Assembly (NCBI RefSeq): GCF_001266615.1
Contig: NZ_LGHZ01000038.1
Coordinates: 186,001 to 250,000 of the forward strand
Origin: Kluyvera genomosp. 1
Lineage (GTDB): Bacteria; Pseudomonadota; Gammaproteobacteria; Enterobacterales; Enterobacteriaceae
Direction: 5' to 3'
DNA: 64,000 nucleotides
The notes beneath the pieces were generated by a model, which saw only the letters and a program-made list of their open reading frames with translations, did not search any database and was not told where the DNA came from. This document shows positions 29,623 to 37,113 of this stretch, in pieces (position 1 is the stretch's first letter; the number at the start of each line of letters is the position of its first letter). Made by a program: the position numbers and the translations under genes.

Positions 29623-30516
29623 ATGAGAATATTACTAATAGGGAAAAATGGCCAAGTTGGATGGGAGCTTCAACGCTCCTTAGCAACGTTAGGTGAAATC
29701 ATTGCTGTAGATCACTCAAATAAGAGTTTGTGCGGTGATCTGAATGATTTAGATGGCATTATACGGACTATTCACCAAATTAAGCCTGATGTCATTGTTA
29801 ATGCTGCAGCATATACTGCTGTAGATAGGGCCGAAATTGAGTATGAGATTGCGGAACAACTTAATGCTAGGGCTGTTTCAGTATTAGCTAAAGAGTCTAA
29901 GAAAATAAAATCTCTGCTGGTTCATTACTCGACCGATTATGTTTTTGATGGGGAGGGAGAGCATTATCGAACTGAGAGTGAATTAGCTTGCCCATTGAAT
30001 GTCTATGGAAAAACAAAATTGGCAGGGGAACAAGCGATAGTGCTAGAAAATCCTCGGCATCTTATTTTTCGGACTAGTTGGGTTCATGCTTCTCGTGGTT
30101 CCAATTTCATCAAGACTATGATGAAACTTGGGCAGGAGAAAGAAGAGTTATCGATCATTAATGATCAGCATGGAGCTCCGACCAGCGCAGAGTTATTGGC
30201 TGATTGTACAGCTATTGCCATTCGTGAATTTTTTAAAAATCCGAGTCTAGCTGGTACTTATCACTTAGTTGCTAGCGGTGAAACAACATGGTACAACTTT
30301 GCTGTGAGTTTATTTGATATAGCTCGCAAAAATGGTATGCTATTAAAGTTGAATAAATTAAATGGTATTCCAACTAGTCTATACCCAACACCAGCCATGC
30401 GCCCTAAAAACTCCAGACTTTCAAATGAAAAATTTCAGAATTCGTTTAATGTTATTTTGCCAAATTGGTTAAAAGGTGTTGAGCGAACAGTAATCGAATT
30501 GATTGATAAAAAATAG
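29623..30516 (+). CDS. rmlD: dTDP-4-dehydrorhamnose reductase
   Basis: RmlD (RfbD) performs the last step to dTDP-L-rhamnose. The 297-residue SDR has GKNGQVGWEL (~7-16), YSTDYVFDG (~104-112) and YGKTKLAGE (Tyr ~128, Lys ~132), then a C-terminal RPKNSRLS substrate loop. The partner epimerase gene rmlC lies at the far end of the operon, not next to rmlD. Confidence 0.96.
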   Translation: MRILLIGKNGQVGWELQRSLATLGEIIAVDHSNKSLCGDLNDLDGIIRTIHQIKPDVIVNAAAYTAVDRAEIEYEIAEQLNARAVSVLAKESKKIKSLLVHYSTDYVFDGEGEHYRTESELACPLNVYGKTKLAGEQAIVLENPRHLIFRTSWVHASRGSNFIKTMMKLGQEKEELSIINDQHGAPTSAELLADCTAIAIREFFKNPSLAGTYHLVASGETTWYNFAVSLFDIARKNGMLLKLNKLNGIPTSLYPTPAMRPKNSRLSNEKFQNSFNVILPNWLKGVERTVIELIDKK

Positions 30517-30597
30517 TTCGCGATCAAAAACTAATATAATTAATTAAATAATTAGTGATGTCATGAAAAGTTGTTATGGAAATTACAAAGGCCCAAT

Positions 30598-31524
30598 GTG
30601 AATACTATACCGCACGTTGCTATATTATTGGCTGCTTATAATGGTGATAAGTATATTAAAGAACAACTCCAATCACTAGTGGATCAATCATATAGCCGAA
30701 TATCAATCTTCATATCTGATGATAGCAAGAATGAGGATACGTACAAAATCGTTCAAAAATTTATTTTAGATAATAATTTACAGAATGTTTTTTATAGAAA
30801 AGGGCCTCAGGAAAGTTTCGTTGAAAATTTCTTATCAATGGTGAATGACCAGAATATTATTGCTGACTATTATGCTTTTTGTGATCAGGATGATATATGG
30901 CATACCAACAAGATTAAAACTGCTGTTTCAAGGTTGTGCGAGTTAGATAGTAATACACCAAACATATACTGTGGTAGAACTCGATTGGTTAATGAGGTCG
31001 GTACAACCATAGGTTTTTCCCCCCTGTTTAAGAGGTCACCAAGTTTTAGAAATGCTTTAGTACAGAATATTGCCGGGGGGAATACAATGGTATTTAACCA
31101 TTCTCTTAAAAACATATTATCATCATTACCTCAGGCTAATTGCATTAGTCACGATTGGCTCGCATATCTGATAGCGACAGCTTGCAACGGTACTGTAATT
31201 TATTCTCCAAATGCAGATATAGATTACAGACAACATGGTTCTAACATTATCGGTTCTAACAAAGGGATATTTGCTAGGGTTAAAAGACTATCATTACTTT
31301 TTAAAGGTGATTATAGAAAGTGGAATAGCCTTCACGATGATATTTTGAGCTCTGATAAATCTATACTTGAAGGTGCGAATAAAGACACCTATGATTTTTT
31401 TACTAAAGCAAGAAATGCAAGTCTATTTTATCGGGTTTTTTATTTTTTTAGAAGCAAAGTTTATAGACAATCATTATTAGGCAATATAGCGTTGTTGCTA
31501 GGTGTTATATTGAAAAAGGTTTAA
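30598..31524 (+). CDS. Family 2 glycosyltransferase of the O-antigen locus
   Basis: A 308-residue GT-A glycosyltransferase, likely a rhamnosyltransferase. The N-terminus has VAILLAAYNGDKYIKEQL, the nucleotide-binding ISDDSKNED (~42-50), and the metal-binding FCDQDDIWH (~98-106), a motif common in rhamnosyltransferases. GTG 30598 is preferred over an upstream TTG because AAAGG lies seven bases before it. It is one of only two glycosyltransferase genes in the locus. Acceptor and linkage cannot be read. Confidence 0.85.
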   Translation: MNTIPHVAILLAAYNGDKYIKEQLQSLVDQSYSRISIFISDDSKNEDTYKIVQKFILDNNLQNVFYRKGPQESFVENFLSMVNDQNIIADYYAFCDQDDIWHTNKIKTAVSRLCELDSNTPNIYCGRTRLVNEVGTTIGFSPLFKRSPSFRNALVQNIAGGNTMVFNHSLKNILSSLPQANCISHDWLAYLIATACNGTVIYSPNADIDYRQHGSNIIGSNKGIFARVKRLSLLFKGDYRKWNSLHDDILSSDKSILEGANKDTYDFFTKARNASLFYRVFYFFRSKVYRQSLLGNIALLLGVILKKV

Positions 31525-31527
31525 TTA

Positions 31528-32295
31528 ATGAAGTACTCACTTGGATATCTATTCGATTTGACTCTTACTATTACTAGTAAGGAAATTAAGGTTAGATATA
31601 AAAATAATATATTTGGTTATTTGTGGTCATTGGCAAACCCATTATGCTTCGCATTTATATATTATATTGCTTTCAAAATGGTGATGCGGGTTCCTATTAA
31701 TAATTACACGTTATTTTTGATAAGCGGTATTTTTCCATGGCAATGGTTTGCAAACTCTGTAAATATGGGAATGACAGGTTATATATCTAATGCACAGGTG
31801 ATAAAAAAGACTTGTTTTCCTAGATACATCATTCCATTGGGCACAGTACTAATGGAATGTTTTCACTTCATTTTTGCAATTCCTGTAATAATAGTTTTTT
31901 TAATAATATATGGAATGACGCCGTCTTTTATCTGGATTCCCGGGATAATACTAATAGGGCTTGCCCAAGGGATTTTAACTTTCGGCGTTACATTACTGTT
32001 CGCATCTGTAAATATATTCTTTAGAGATACTGAAAGGTTTGTTAGTTTATTTATCATGATGTTATTTTATGCGACACCAATATTATATTCTCTAACAATG
32101 GTGCCAGAAAAGTATTTATGGCTTTTTGATTCTAACCCTTTAACACCGATGATTGTATGTTGGAGAGGATTATTTATGGAAAATGTGATTTACTGGAATT
32201 ATCTCAATCTATTGTTCTTGTTTGGATTTATATCAGTTGCGTTCGGTGGCGCTGTATATAATAAACTAAATGCCAAATTCGCAGAGGTACTATAA
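31528..32295 (+). CDS. wzm: O-antigen ABC transporter permease (Wzm)
   Basis: A 255-residue inner-membrane protein with about six transmembrane segments, of the ABC-2 polysaccharide exporter family (Wzm/KpsM/TagG). The early VRYKNNIFGYLWSLANPL motif is characteristic. It pairs with the following ATPase, sharing one base (TAATG), to export the finished undecaprenyl-linked O-polysaccharide to the periplasm for ligation to lipid A-core. Its presence, with no wzx or wzy, sets the assembly mode of this locus. Confidence 0.94.
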   Translation: MKYSLGYLFDLTLTITSKEIKVRYKNNIFGYLWSLANPLCFAFIYYIAFKMVMRVPINNYTLFLISGIFPWQWFANSVNMGMTGYISNAQVIKKTCFPRYIIPLGTVLMECFHFIFAIPVIIVFLIIYGMTPSFIWIPGIILIGLAQGILTFGVTLLFASVNIFFRDTERFVSLFIMMLFYATPILYSLTMVPEKYLWLFDSNPLTPMIVCWRGLFMENVIYWNYLNLLFLFGFISVAFGGAVYNKLNAKFAEVL

Positions 32296-33035
32296 TGGAA
32301 TGCGTTATAAGATTTGATCATGTCACGAAATCTTATCCATTATATCATCATTTTGCCATGGGGCTTAAAAATCTCATTCTTAAACCAGCATCTATAAAAG
32401 CATTTTTCAATAACACAAGCTATGTGGCTATTGAAGATATATCATTTGAAATTTTTAAAGGTGAATCTGTCGCTCTAATTGGTCGAAATGGAGCCGGGAA
32501 AAGTACGTCATTATCGCTTGTTGCAGGTGTTTTAGCGCCAACAAAAGGAAAAGTTACTGTAAACGGGAGGGTTGCATCGATGCTTGAATTGGGCGGCGGT
32601 TTTCATCCCGAATTGACAGGAAGAGAAAATATAAAATTAAATGCTTCCTTACTTGGATTGCGCAAAAAACAAATAAACGAAAAGATAGATCAAATAATTG
32701 AATTTTCTGAATTGGAAGGATTTATCGATGAGCCAATAAGGATATATTCAAGCGGGATGCTTGCAAAGCTAGGTTTTTCAGTAATATCCCAAATAGAACC
32801 AGATATACTAATTATTGATGAAGTGCTATCCGTTGGTGATATAGCATTTCAACGAAAATGTATAAAAGTAATTGAAGATTTCAAGAAACAAGGCGTCACA
32901 ATTCTTCTTGTTAGTCATGATATTGAGACTGTGCGGAAGATATGTGACAAGGTGATTTGGATAGAAAATCACAAGTTAAAAGAAATCGGTGATACAAATA
33001 TTGTTACTACTGAATATGTAAATGGCTTCCAGTGA
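32295..33035 (+). CDS. wzt: O-antigen ABC transporter ATP-binding protein (Wzt), short form
   Basis: A 246-residue ABC ATPase with Walker A GRNGAGKST (~63-71), Q-loop region, signature YSSGM (~152-156) and Walker B ILIIDEVLSVGD (~175-186), and His-switch VSHD. It ends right after the nucleotide-binding domain. The C-terminal carbohydrate-binding domain found in longer Wzt proteins (~400+ residues), which reads a terminal cap, is absent. Coupled to wzm. Confidence 0.94.
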   Translation: MECVIRFDHVTKSYPLYHHFAMGLKNLILKPASIKAFFNNTSYVAIEDISFEIFKGESVALIGRNGAGKSTSLSLVAGVLAPTKGKVTVNGRVASMLELGGGFHPELTGRENIKLNASLLGLRKKQINEKIDQIIEFSELEGFIDEPIRIYSSGMLAKLGFSVISQIEPDILIIDEVLSVGDIAFQRKCIKVIEDFKKQGVTILLVSHDIETVRKICDKVIWIENHKLKEIGDTNIVTTEYVNGFQ

Positions 33036-33042
33036 GAAAGTG

Positions 33043-34158
33043 ATGAATAATAAACCAATCTATGTTACACAACCAAACCTTCCTGAACTCAGTGAATTTA
33101 TCCCTTATCTGGAAAAAATATGGAACAATAAAGTTCTGACGAATGGCGGTCCTTTTCATGTAGAGCTTGAAAATGAACTGGCAAAATATTTAGGTGTGAA
33201 GTATGTTTCTCTTTTCTCAAATGCAACTATTGCTTTAGTTACTGCTCTACAGGCATTGGAGATTACTGGAGAAGTTATTACTACACCATACTCATTTGTT
33301 GCTACCGCGCACTCAATTATCTGGAATAATCTGGAACCTGTTTTTGTCGATATTGAGTCTGATGGTTATAATATTGATGTCACCAAAATTGAACAAGCTA
33401 TAACAGATAAAACAAGTGCTATCATGCCGGTGCATTGCTATGGATACCCATGCCAGTATGACAAAATTAAAGATATTGCGGACAGGCATAATCTTAAAGT
33501 GATATATGATGCAGCCCATGCATTTGGTGTGCAAGATAATAATGGAAGTGTATTGAATCATGGAGATCTATCTATATTAAGCTTCCACGCTACGAAGGTA
33601 TTCAATACGTTTGAAGGTGGTGCTATTATTTGTAATACTCCAGAAATGAAGAAAAAAATAGATCAGCTGAAAAATTTTGGTTTTGTCGATGAAGTCACTG
33701 TTGTTGCTGCTGGCATTAATGGGAAGATGAGCGAAGTTAACGCTGCCTTTGGTTTGTTGCAATTAAGTCACTTAGAAAAGGCTGTAAAACTTCGACGTAA
33801 GATATCTGAAATCTATGATGCCGAGTTGTCAGGAATTCAGGGCGTAAAACTTCTCAGTGTGGCCGATGGGGTAAATAGAAACTATTCTTATTATCCATTG
33901 CTTATTACTGAAGATTTTCCTTGTTCACGGGATAGTCTCTATAATCGCATGAAAGAAGAGAACATTTTTGCTCGTCGCTATTTTTATCCTTTGATTTCTG
34001 ATTTTCCCATGTATAAAAATAAAGCTTCCTCTCAAAAAGAAAATCTACCTCGTGCAGGACTAAGATCACAACAGGTTATTTGTCTACCATTATACCCAAC
34101 GATGACTATAGCTGATGTAACTCGTGTAATAGATATTATTAAAGGGGAAGTTAAGTGA
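33043..34158 (+). CDS. vioA: VioA-like dTDP-4-amino-4,6-dideoxyglucose aminotransferase
   Basis: A 371-residue DegT/DnrJ/EryC1/StrS PLP aminotransferase. The N-terminal VTQPNLPELSEFIPYLEKIW and TNGGPFH segments closely resemble VioA of E. coli O7, which aminates dTDP-4-keto-6-deoxyglucose to dTDP-Qui4N using glutamate. Catalytic Lys185 lies in SFHATKVFNTFEGGA, and Asp156 (YDAAHAFG) would bind the PLP ring nitrogen. No 3,4-ketoisomerase (FdtA/QdtA) is in the locus, so direct 4-amination is favoured over 3-amination. ATG 33043 is preferred to the codon at 33022, which lies inside wzt. Confidence 0.82.
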   Translation: MNNKPIYVTQPNLPELSEFIPYLEKIWNNKVLTNGGPFHVELENELAKYLGVKYVSLFSNATIALVTALQALEITGEVITTPYSFVATAHSIIWNNLEPVFVDIESDGYNIDVTKIEQAITDKTSAIMPVHCYGYPCQYDKIKDIADRHNLKVIYDAAHAFGVQDNNGSVLNHGDLSILSFHATKVFNTFEGGAIICNTPEMKKKIDQLKNFGFVDEVTVVAAGINGKMSEVNAAFGLLQLSHLEKAVKLRRKISEIYDAELSGIQGVKLLSVADGVNRNYSYYPLLITEDFPCSRDSLYNRMKEENIFARRYFYPLISDFPMYKNKASSQKENLPRAGLRSQQVICLPLYPTMTIADVTRVIDIIKGEVK

Positions 34159-34844
34159 AGCTTGCAATTATGCAACCATATCTTTTCCCTTATATAGGTT
34201 ACTATCAACTAGCCGCAAGTGTTGATAGGTTTGTATTCTATGATGACGTGGGGTATATGAAAGGAGGATGGATAAATCGGAATAGGCTTATATTCTCTGG
34301 GCAGGTGAAGTATTTCACTTTACCATTAATGAATGGTTCACCTAATAATAATATAAACGATGTTATGATATCTGAAATGCATCATAAGCAAACTAAAAAG
34401 ATATTGGATTCTATTAAATTCTCATACGCTAAAAAACCTTTCTTCTCGGATGTTTTCCCATTAGTTGAAAATATACTTACCTCTGAAAATAAGAGCATTG
34501 CTGAGCTAGCAAAACTTAGTATTATTCATGTTCTACAGTTTTGTGGAATAAACATAGATTATATAATGACATCTAGCATATATAATAACAGTCATTTATC
34601 AAGTGTAGCTCGAGTGATAGATATTTGCAAAAGGGAAAATACTCAAACATATGTAAATCTTCCCGGAGGGAAAGATTTATATAACATAGAAGAATTTAGT
34701 GATGAGAATTTAACCCTCGAGTTTATAAGCCCAAATTTACTAAATTATACCGGGCAAAAAGATTTCAATCCCGGGCTTTCAATCATCGATGTACTTATGA
34801 ATATTGGTCCTCTTGAGACTAAAAAAATATTGCTTGGTGTGTAA
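34155..34844 (+). CDS. WbqC-family protein, putative acyl/aminoacyl transfer to an amino sugar
   Basis: A 229-residue protein of the WbqC-like family (Pfam PF08889), recognised from MQPYLFPYIGYYQLAASVD and the WINRNRLI and LPGGKDLY motifs. From memory, family members occur in O-antigen clusters with vioA, such as E. coli O121 / Shigella dysenteriae 7 whose Qui4N carries an acetylglycyl group, and a glycine-transfer role has been suggested but not proven. GTG start overlaps the vioA stop (GTGA) with a strong AAAGGGGAAG site, so translation is coupled to vioA. Confidence 0.72.
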   Translation: MKLAIMQPYLFPYIGYYQLAASVDRFVFYDDVGYMKGGWINRNRLIFSGQVKYFTLPLMNGSPNNNINDVMISEMHHKQTKKILDSIKFSYAKKPFFSDVFPLVENILTSENKSIAELAKLSIIHVLQFCGINIDYIMTSSIYNNSHLSSVARVIDICKRENTQTYVNLPGGKDLYNIEEFSDENLTLEFISPNLLNYTGQKDFNPGLSIIDVLMNIGPLETKKILLGV

Positions 34845-34845
34845 A

Positions 34846-35808
34846 ATGAAAGATGTATCATATGGTGGTTTTTTACCAATAGAACTTTCTCCGAGATTAA
34901 ATAGTATTGACTTTTTTATTAAACGTGGCATAGCACTTAATTCTGCTCGCTCTGCTTTAAAATTATTGGTCTTATCTGATAAAAGCATCAGTAGGATTTA
35001 TATTCCAGCTTTTGCGTGTCAATCCATAATTGAAACTATTAAATCTTGTGGTATCGACTTCATAACTTATCATTTAGATGATGATTTTCAACCAATAAAT
35101 TTGGAGTTACGTCAAAATGATAAACTGTTATATATAAATTATTTCGGAATAAACGATAGATGCATCTCAGTATTAGCGGAAAAGTACCCTGCAAAATCTC
35201 TGATCATCGATAATTCACAAGCTTTATTTTCTGAACCAATTGAATCAATTTACGCGACATTATATTCACCTAGGAAGTTTATTGGCATTGCTGATGGTGG
35301 ATATTTGTCGACTGAGGTCGAACTTTTAGCTCTCAGTTACAACAGTGATGACTACGATATATCTCATTTATTAGAGAGACGTTGGGGGGATCGAGAGAAA
35401 GCATACAAAATGTTTGCTGTTCACGAAGATGATTTCTCTTGTCAATCCATTTCTAACATATCAAATGCTAGTCATGACGTCTTGATGGCTTGTGATCTTA
35501 ATTATATTAAGGAACGAAGGATAAATAACTTCAGGAGACTTGCTTCTACGCTTAATAGCTGCTTAGATTCTGATTTAACTTGTTCGGTTCCTCTTACATT
35601 CCCTTTTATTTGTGATAAAGCAGATAATATTAAAAGACATCTTGTCAACAAAAAAATATTCACACCTACTTATTGGTCGGAATGCCTGAATTTTTCACTA
35701 AATTCATTTGAGTCTTTTTTAATTAATTCACTGATACATCTACCAATTGATCAAAGATATAACGAAAATGACATGTCATATATTTCAGATGTCGTTAGTT
35801 CTTTATAG
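34846..35808 (+). CDS. Small DegT-like PLP-dependent enzyme, function unknown
   Basis: A 320-residue protein with a fold-type I aminotransferase pattern. NSARSALKLLVL (~32-43) looks like the PLP-phosphate-binding start. IIDNSQALFSEP (~120-131) fits the Asp-x-x-Gln segment of DegT enzymes with Asp122. LYSPRKFIGIADGGYLS places a candidate Schiff-base Lys144 before the usual small-residue loop. It is about 50 residues shorter than typical DegT aminotransferases, and overall divergent. ATG 34846 begins 1 bp after the wbqC-like stop. It could aminate a second sugar or a non-sugar keto acid; neither is shown. Confidence 0.6.
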   Translation: MKDVSYGGFLPIELSPRLNSIDFFIKRGIALNSARSALKLLVLSDKSISRIYIPAFACQSIIETIKSCGIDFITYHLDDDFQPINLELRQNDKLLYINYFGINDRCISVLAEKYPAKSLIIDNSQALFSEPIESIYATLYSPRKFIGIADGGYLSTEVELLALSYNSDDYDISHLLERRWGDREKAYKMFAVHEDDFSCQSISNISNASHDVLMACDLNYIKERRINNFRRLASTLNSCLDSDLTCSVPLTFPFICDKADNIKRHLVNKKIFTPTYWSECLNFSLNSFESFLINSLIHLPIDQRYNENDMSYISDVVSSL

Positions 35809-35835
35809 GGCATGGTCATTAAGAAGGTTATGCAA

Positions 35836-37107
35836 ATGGCAAGTAAAATAAATGTGCTAGTGTTCCCATGTGGTTCAGAAAATGCATCTGAAATATACGA
35901 TGCATTAAGATACTCTCTTCATGTAAATTTATTTGGAGCGTCAAGTGTAGAGGATTATGGTCGTTTAAATTTTGATAACTACATTTCTGATGTTCCATTT
36001 ATCGACGACGATAAGTTTGAAGGTGTCTTTAAAAAAATAGTTGATGATTATAATATTGATGTTGTTTTTGCCACGCATGATTCTGTGGCGGTTAAATTGT
36101 CAAAGATAAGAGATAAAAATTATTATTTGGTCAATGGTAATGAAAGAACCTGTGAAATATTGAGAAGTAAAAATGAAACTTACCGTCTTTTTTCTCATTT
36201 TTCGTGGTGTCCTGATGTATATGACCTTAATAGCCCTGAGGCTATAGTTTTCCCGTTAATAGCTAAACCTGACCAAGGGCAGGGGGGAAATGGAGTCACG
36301 CTTATAAGAAATCAAAACGATCTTCTGCAAATATCTCAGGACCCTGGAATTGTATTGGTTGAATATTTGCCTGGGGAAGAAGCGACTATAGATTGCTTCA
36401 CGGATAGACAAGGTACATTAATTTACTCTAAACCACGAACAAGAGCACGTATTAGAGCTGGCATCGCAATGCAATCAGAGGTTTTTGATGATGAAATATT
36501 GGACTTAATTGCGAATAAAATTAATGAAAAAATAACATTTAGAGGTCCATGGTTTTTTCAGATGAAAAAAAATAACGATGGCTTCTGGAAATTGTTAGAA
36601 ATATCATGCCGTGTAGCTGGAACTATGGTTGCTCAGCGTGCACATGGAATCAATCTTCCTCTGCTTGCAATACAAGATTATAAAGGCAGGAATATTTCAT
36701 GCATCGAGAATCCATTTCTAAATAAAGTAGAAAGACGGATTGTAACGAAAGGAATATTAGAATATGAGTTTGATAATATATATGTCGATTTAGATGACAC
36801 TTTAATTCTTTCTCAAGGTGTATGTGCTGATGTTATTTCATTAATTTATCAGGCAAAAAATGATGCGAAAAATATCATATTAATAACAAGGCATGAACAA
36901 GATGTAACTGATACTCTTAGGAAGTACCACATCGCGCAAAACCTTTTCGACGAAATCATACACTTAAAATCTAACGAGTCAAAAGCTGATTACATTAAAG
37001 ATAAATCTATTTTCATTGATAACTTTTTCAACGAGCGTCAAGACGTATTCAATCGCTTGAGTATTCCATGTTTTGATACTGATTCTGTGTCTTTTTTATT
37101 ACGGTGA
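35836..37107 (+). CDS. ATP-grasp ligase fused to HAD phosphatase
   Basis: A 423-residue two-domain protein not recognised as a named gene. Residues ~1-300 form an ATP-grasp enzyme: lid lysine and glycine loop IAKPDQGQGGNGV (Lys144), hinge VEYLPGEEATID, and metal-site EISCRVAGTMVAQ (Glu255). Residues ~312-423 form a HAD phosphatase with all four motifs: VDLDDTL (Asp318, Asp320), LITRH (Thr351), SKADYI (Lys383) and IDNFF (Asp395). ATG 35836 follows AAGAAGG at good spacing; in-frame ATGs at 35812 and 35830 are alternatives. ATP-grasp enzymes join a carboxylate to an amine via acyl phosphate, so a role in building an amino-acid-like substituent is inferred. Confidence 0.75.
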   Translation: MASKINVLVFPCGSENASEIYDALRYSLHVNLFGASSVEDYGRLNFDNYISDVPFIDDDKFEGVFKKIVDDYNIDVVFATHDSVAVKLSKIRDKNYYLVNGNERTCEILRSKNETYRLFSHFSWCPDVYDLNSPEAIVFPLIAKPDQGQGGNGVTLIRNQNDLLQISQDPGIVLVEYLPGEEATIDCFTDRQGTLIYSKPRTRARIRAGIAMQSEVFDDEILDLIANKINEKITFRGPWFFQMKKNNDGFWKLLEISCRVAGTMVAQRAHGINLPLLAIQDYKGRNISCIENPFLNKVERRIVTKGILEYEFDNIYVDLDDTLILSQGVCADVISLIYQAKNDAKNIILITRHEQDVTDTLRKYHIAQNLFDEIIHLKSNESKADYIKDKSIFIDNFFNERQDVFNRLSIPCFDTDSVSFLLR

Positions 37108-37113
37108 TGATTC

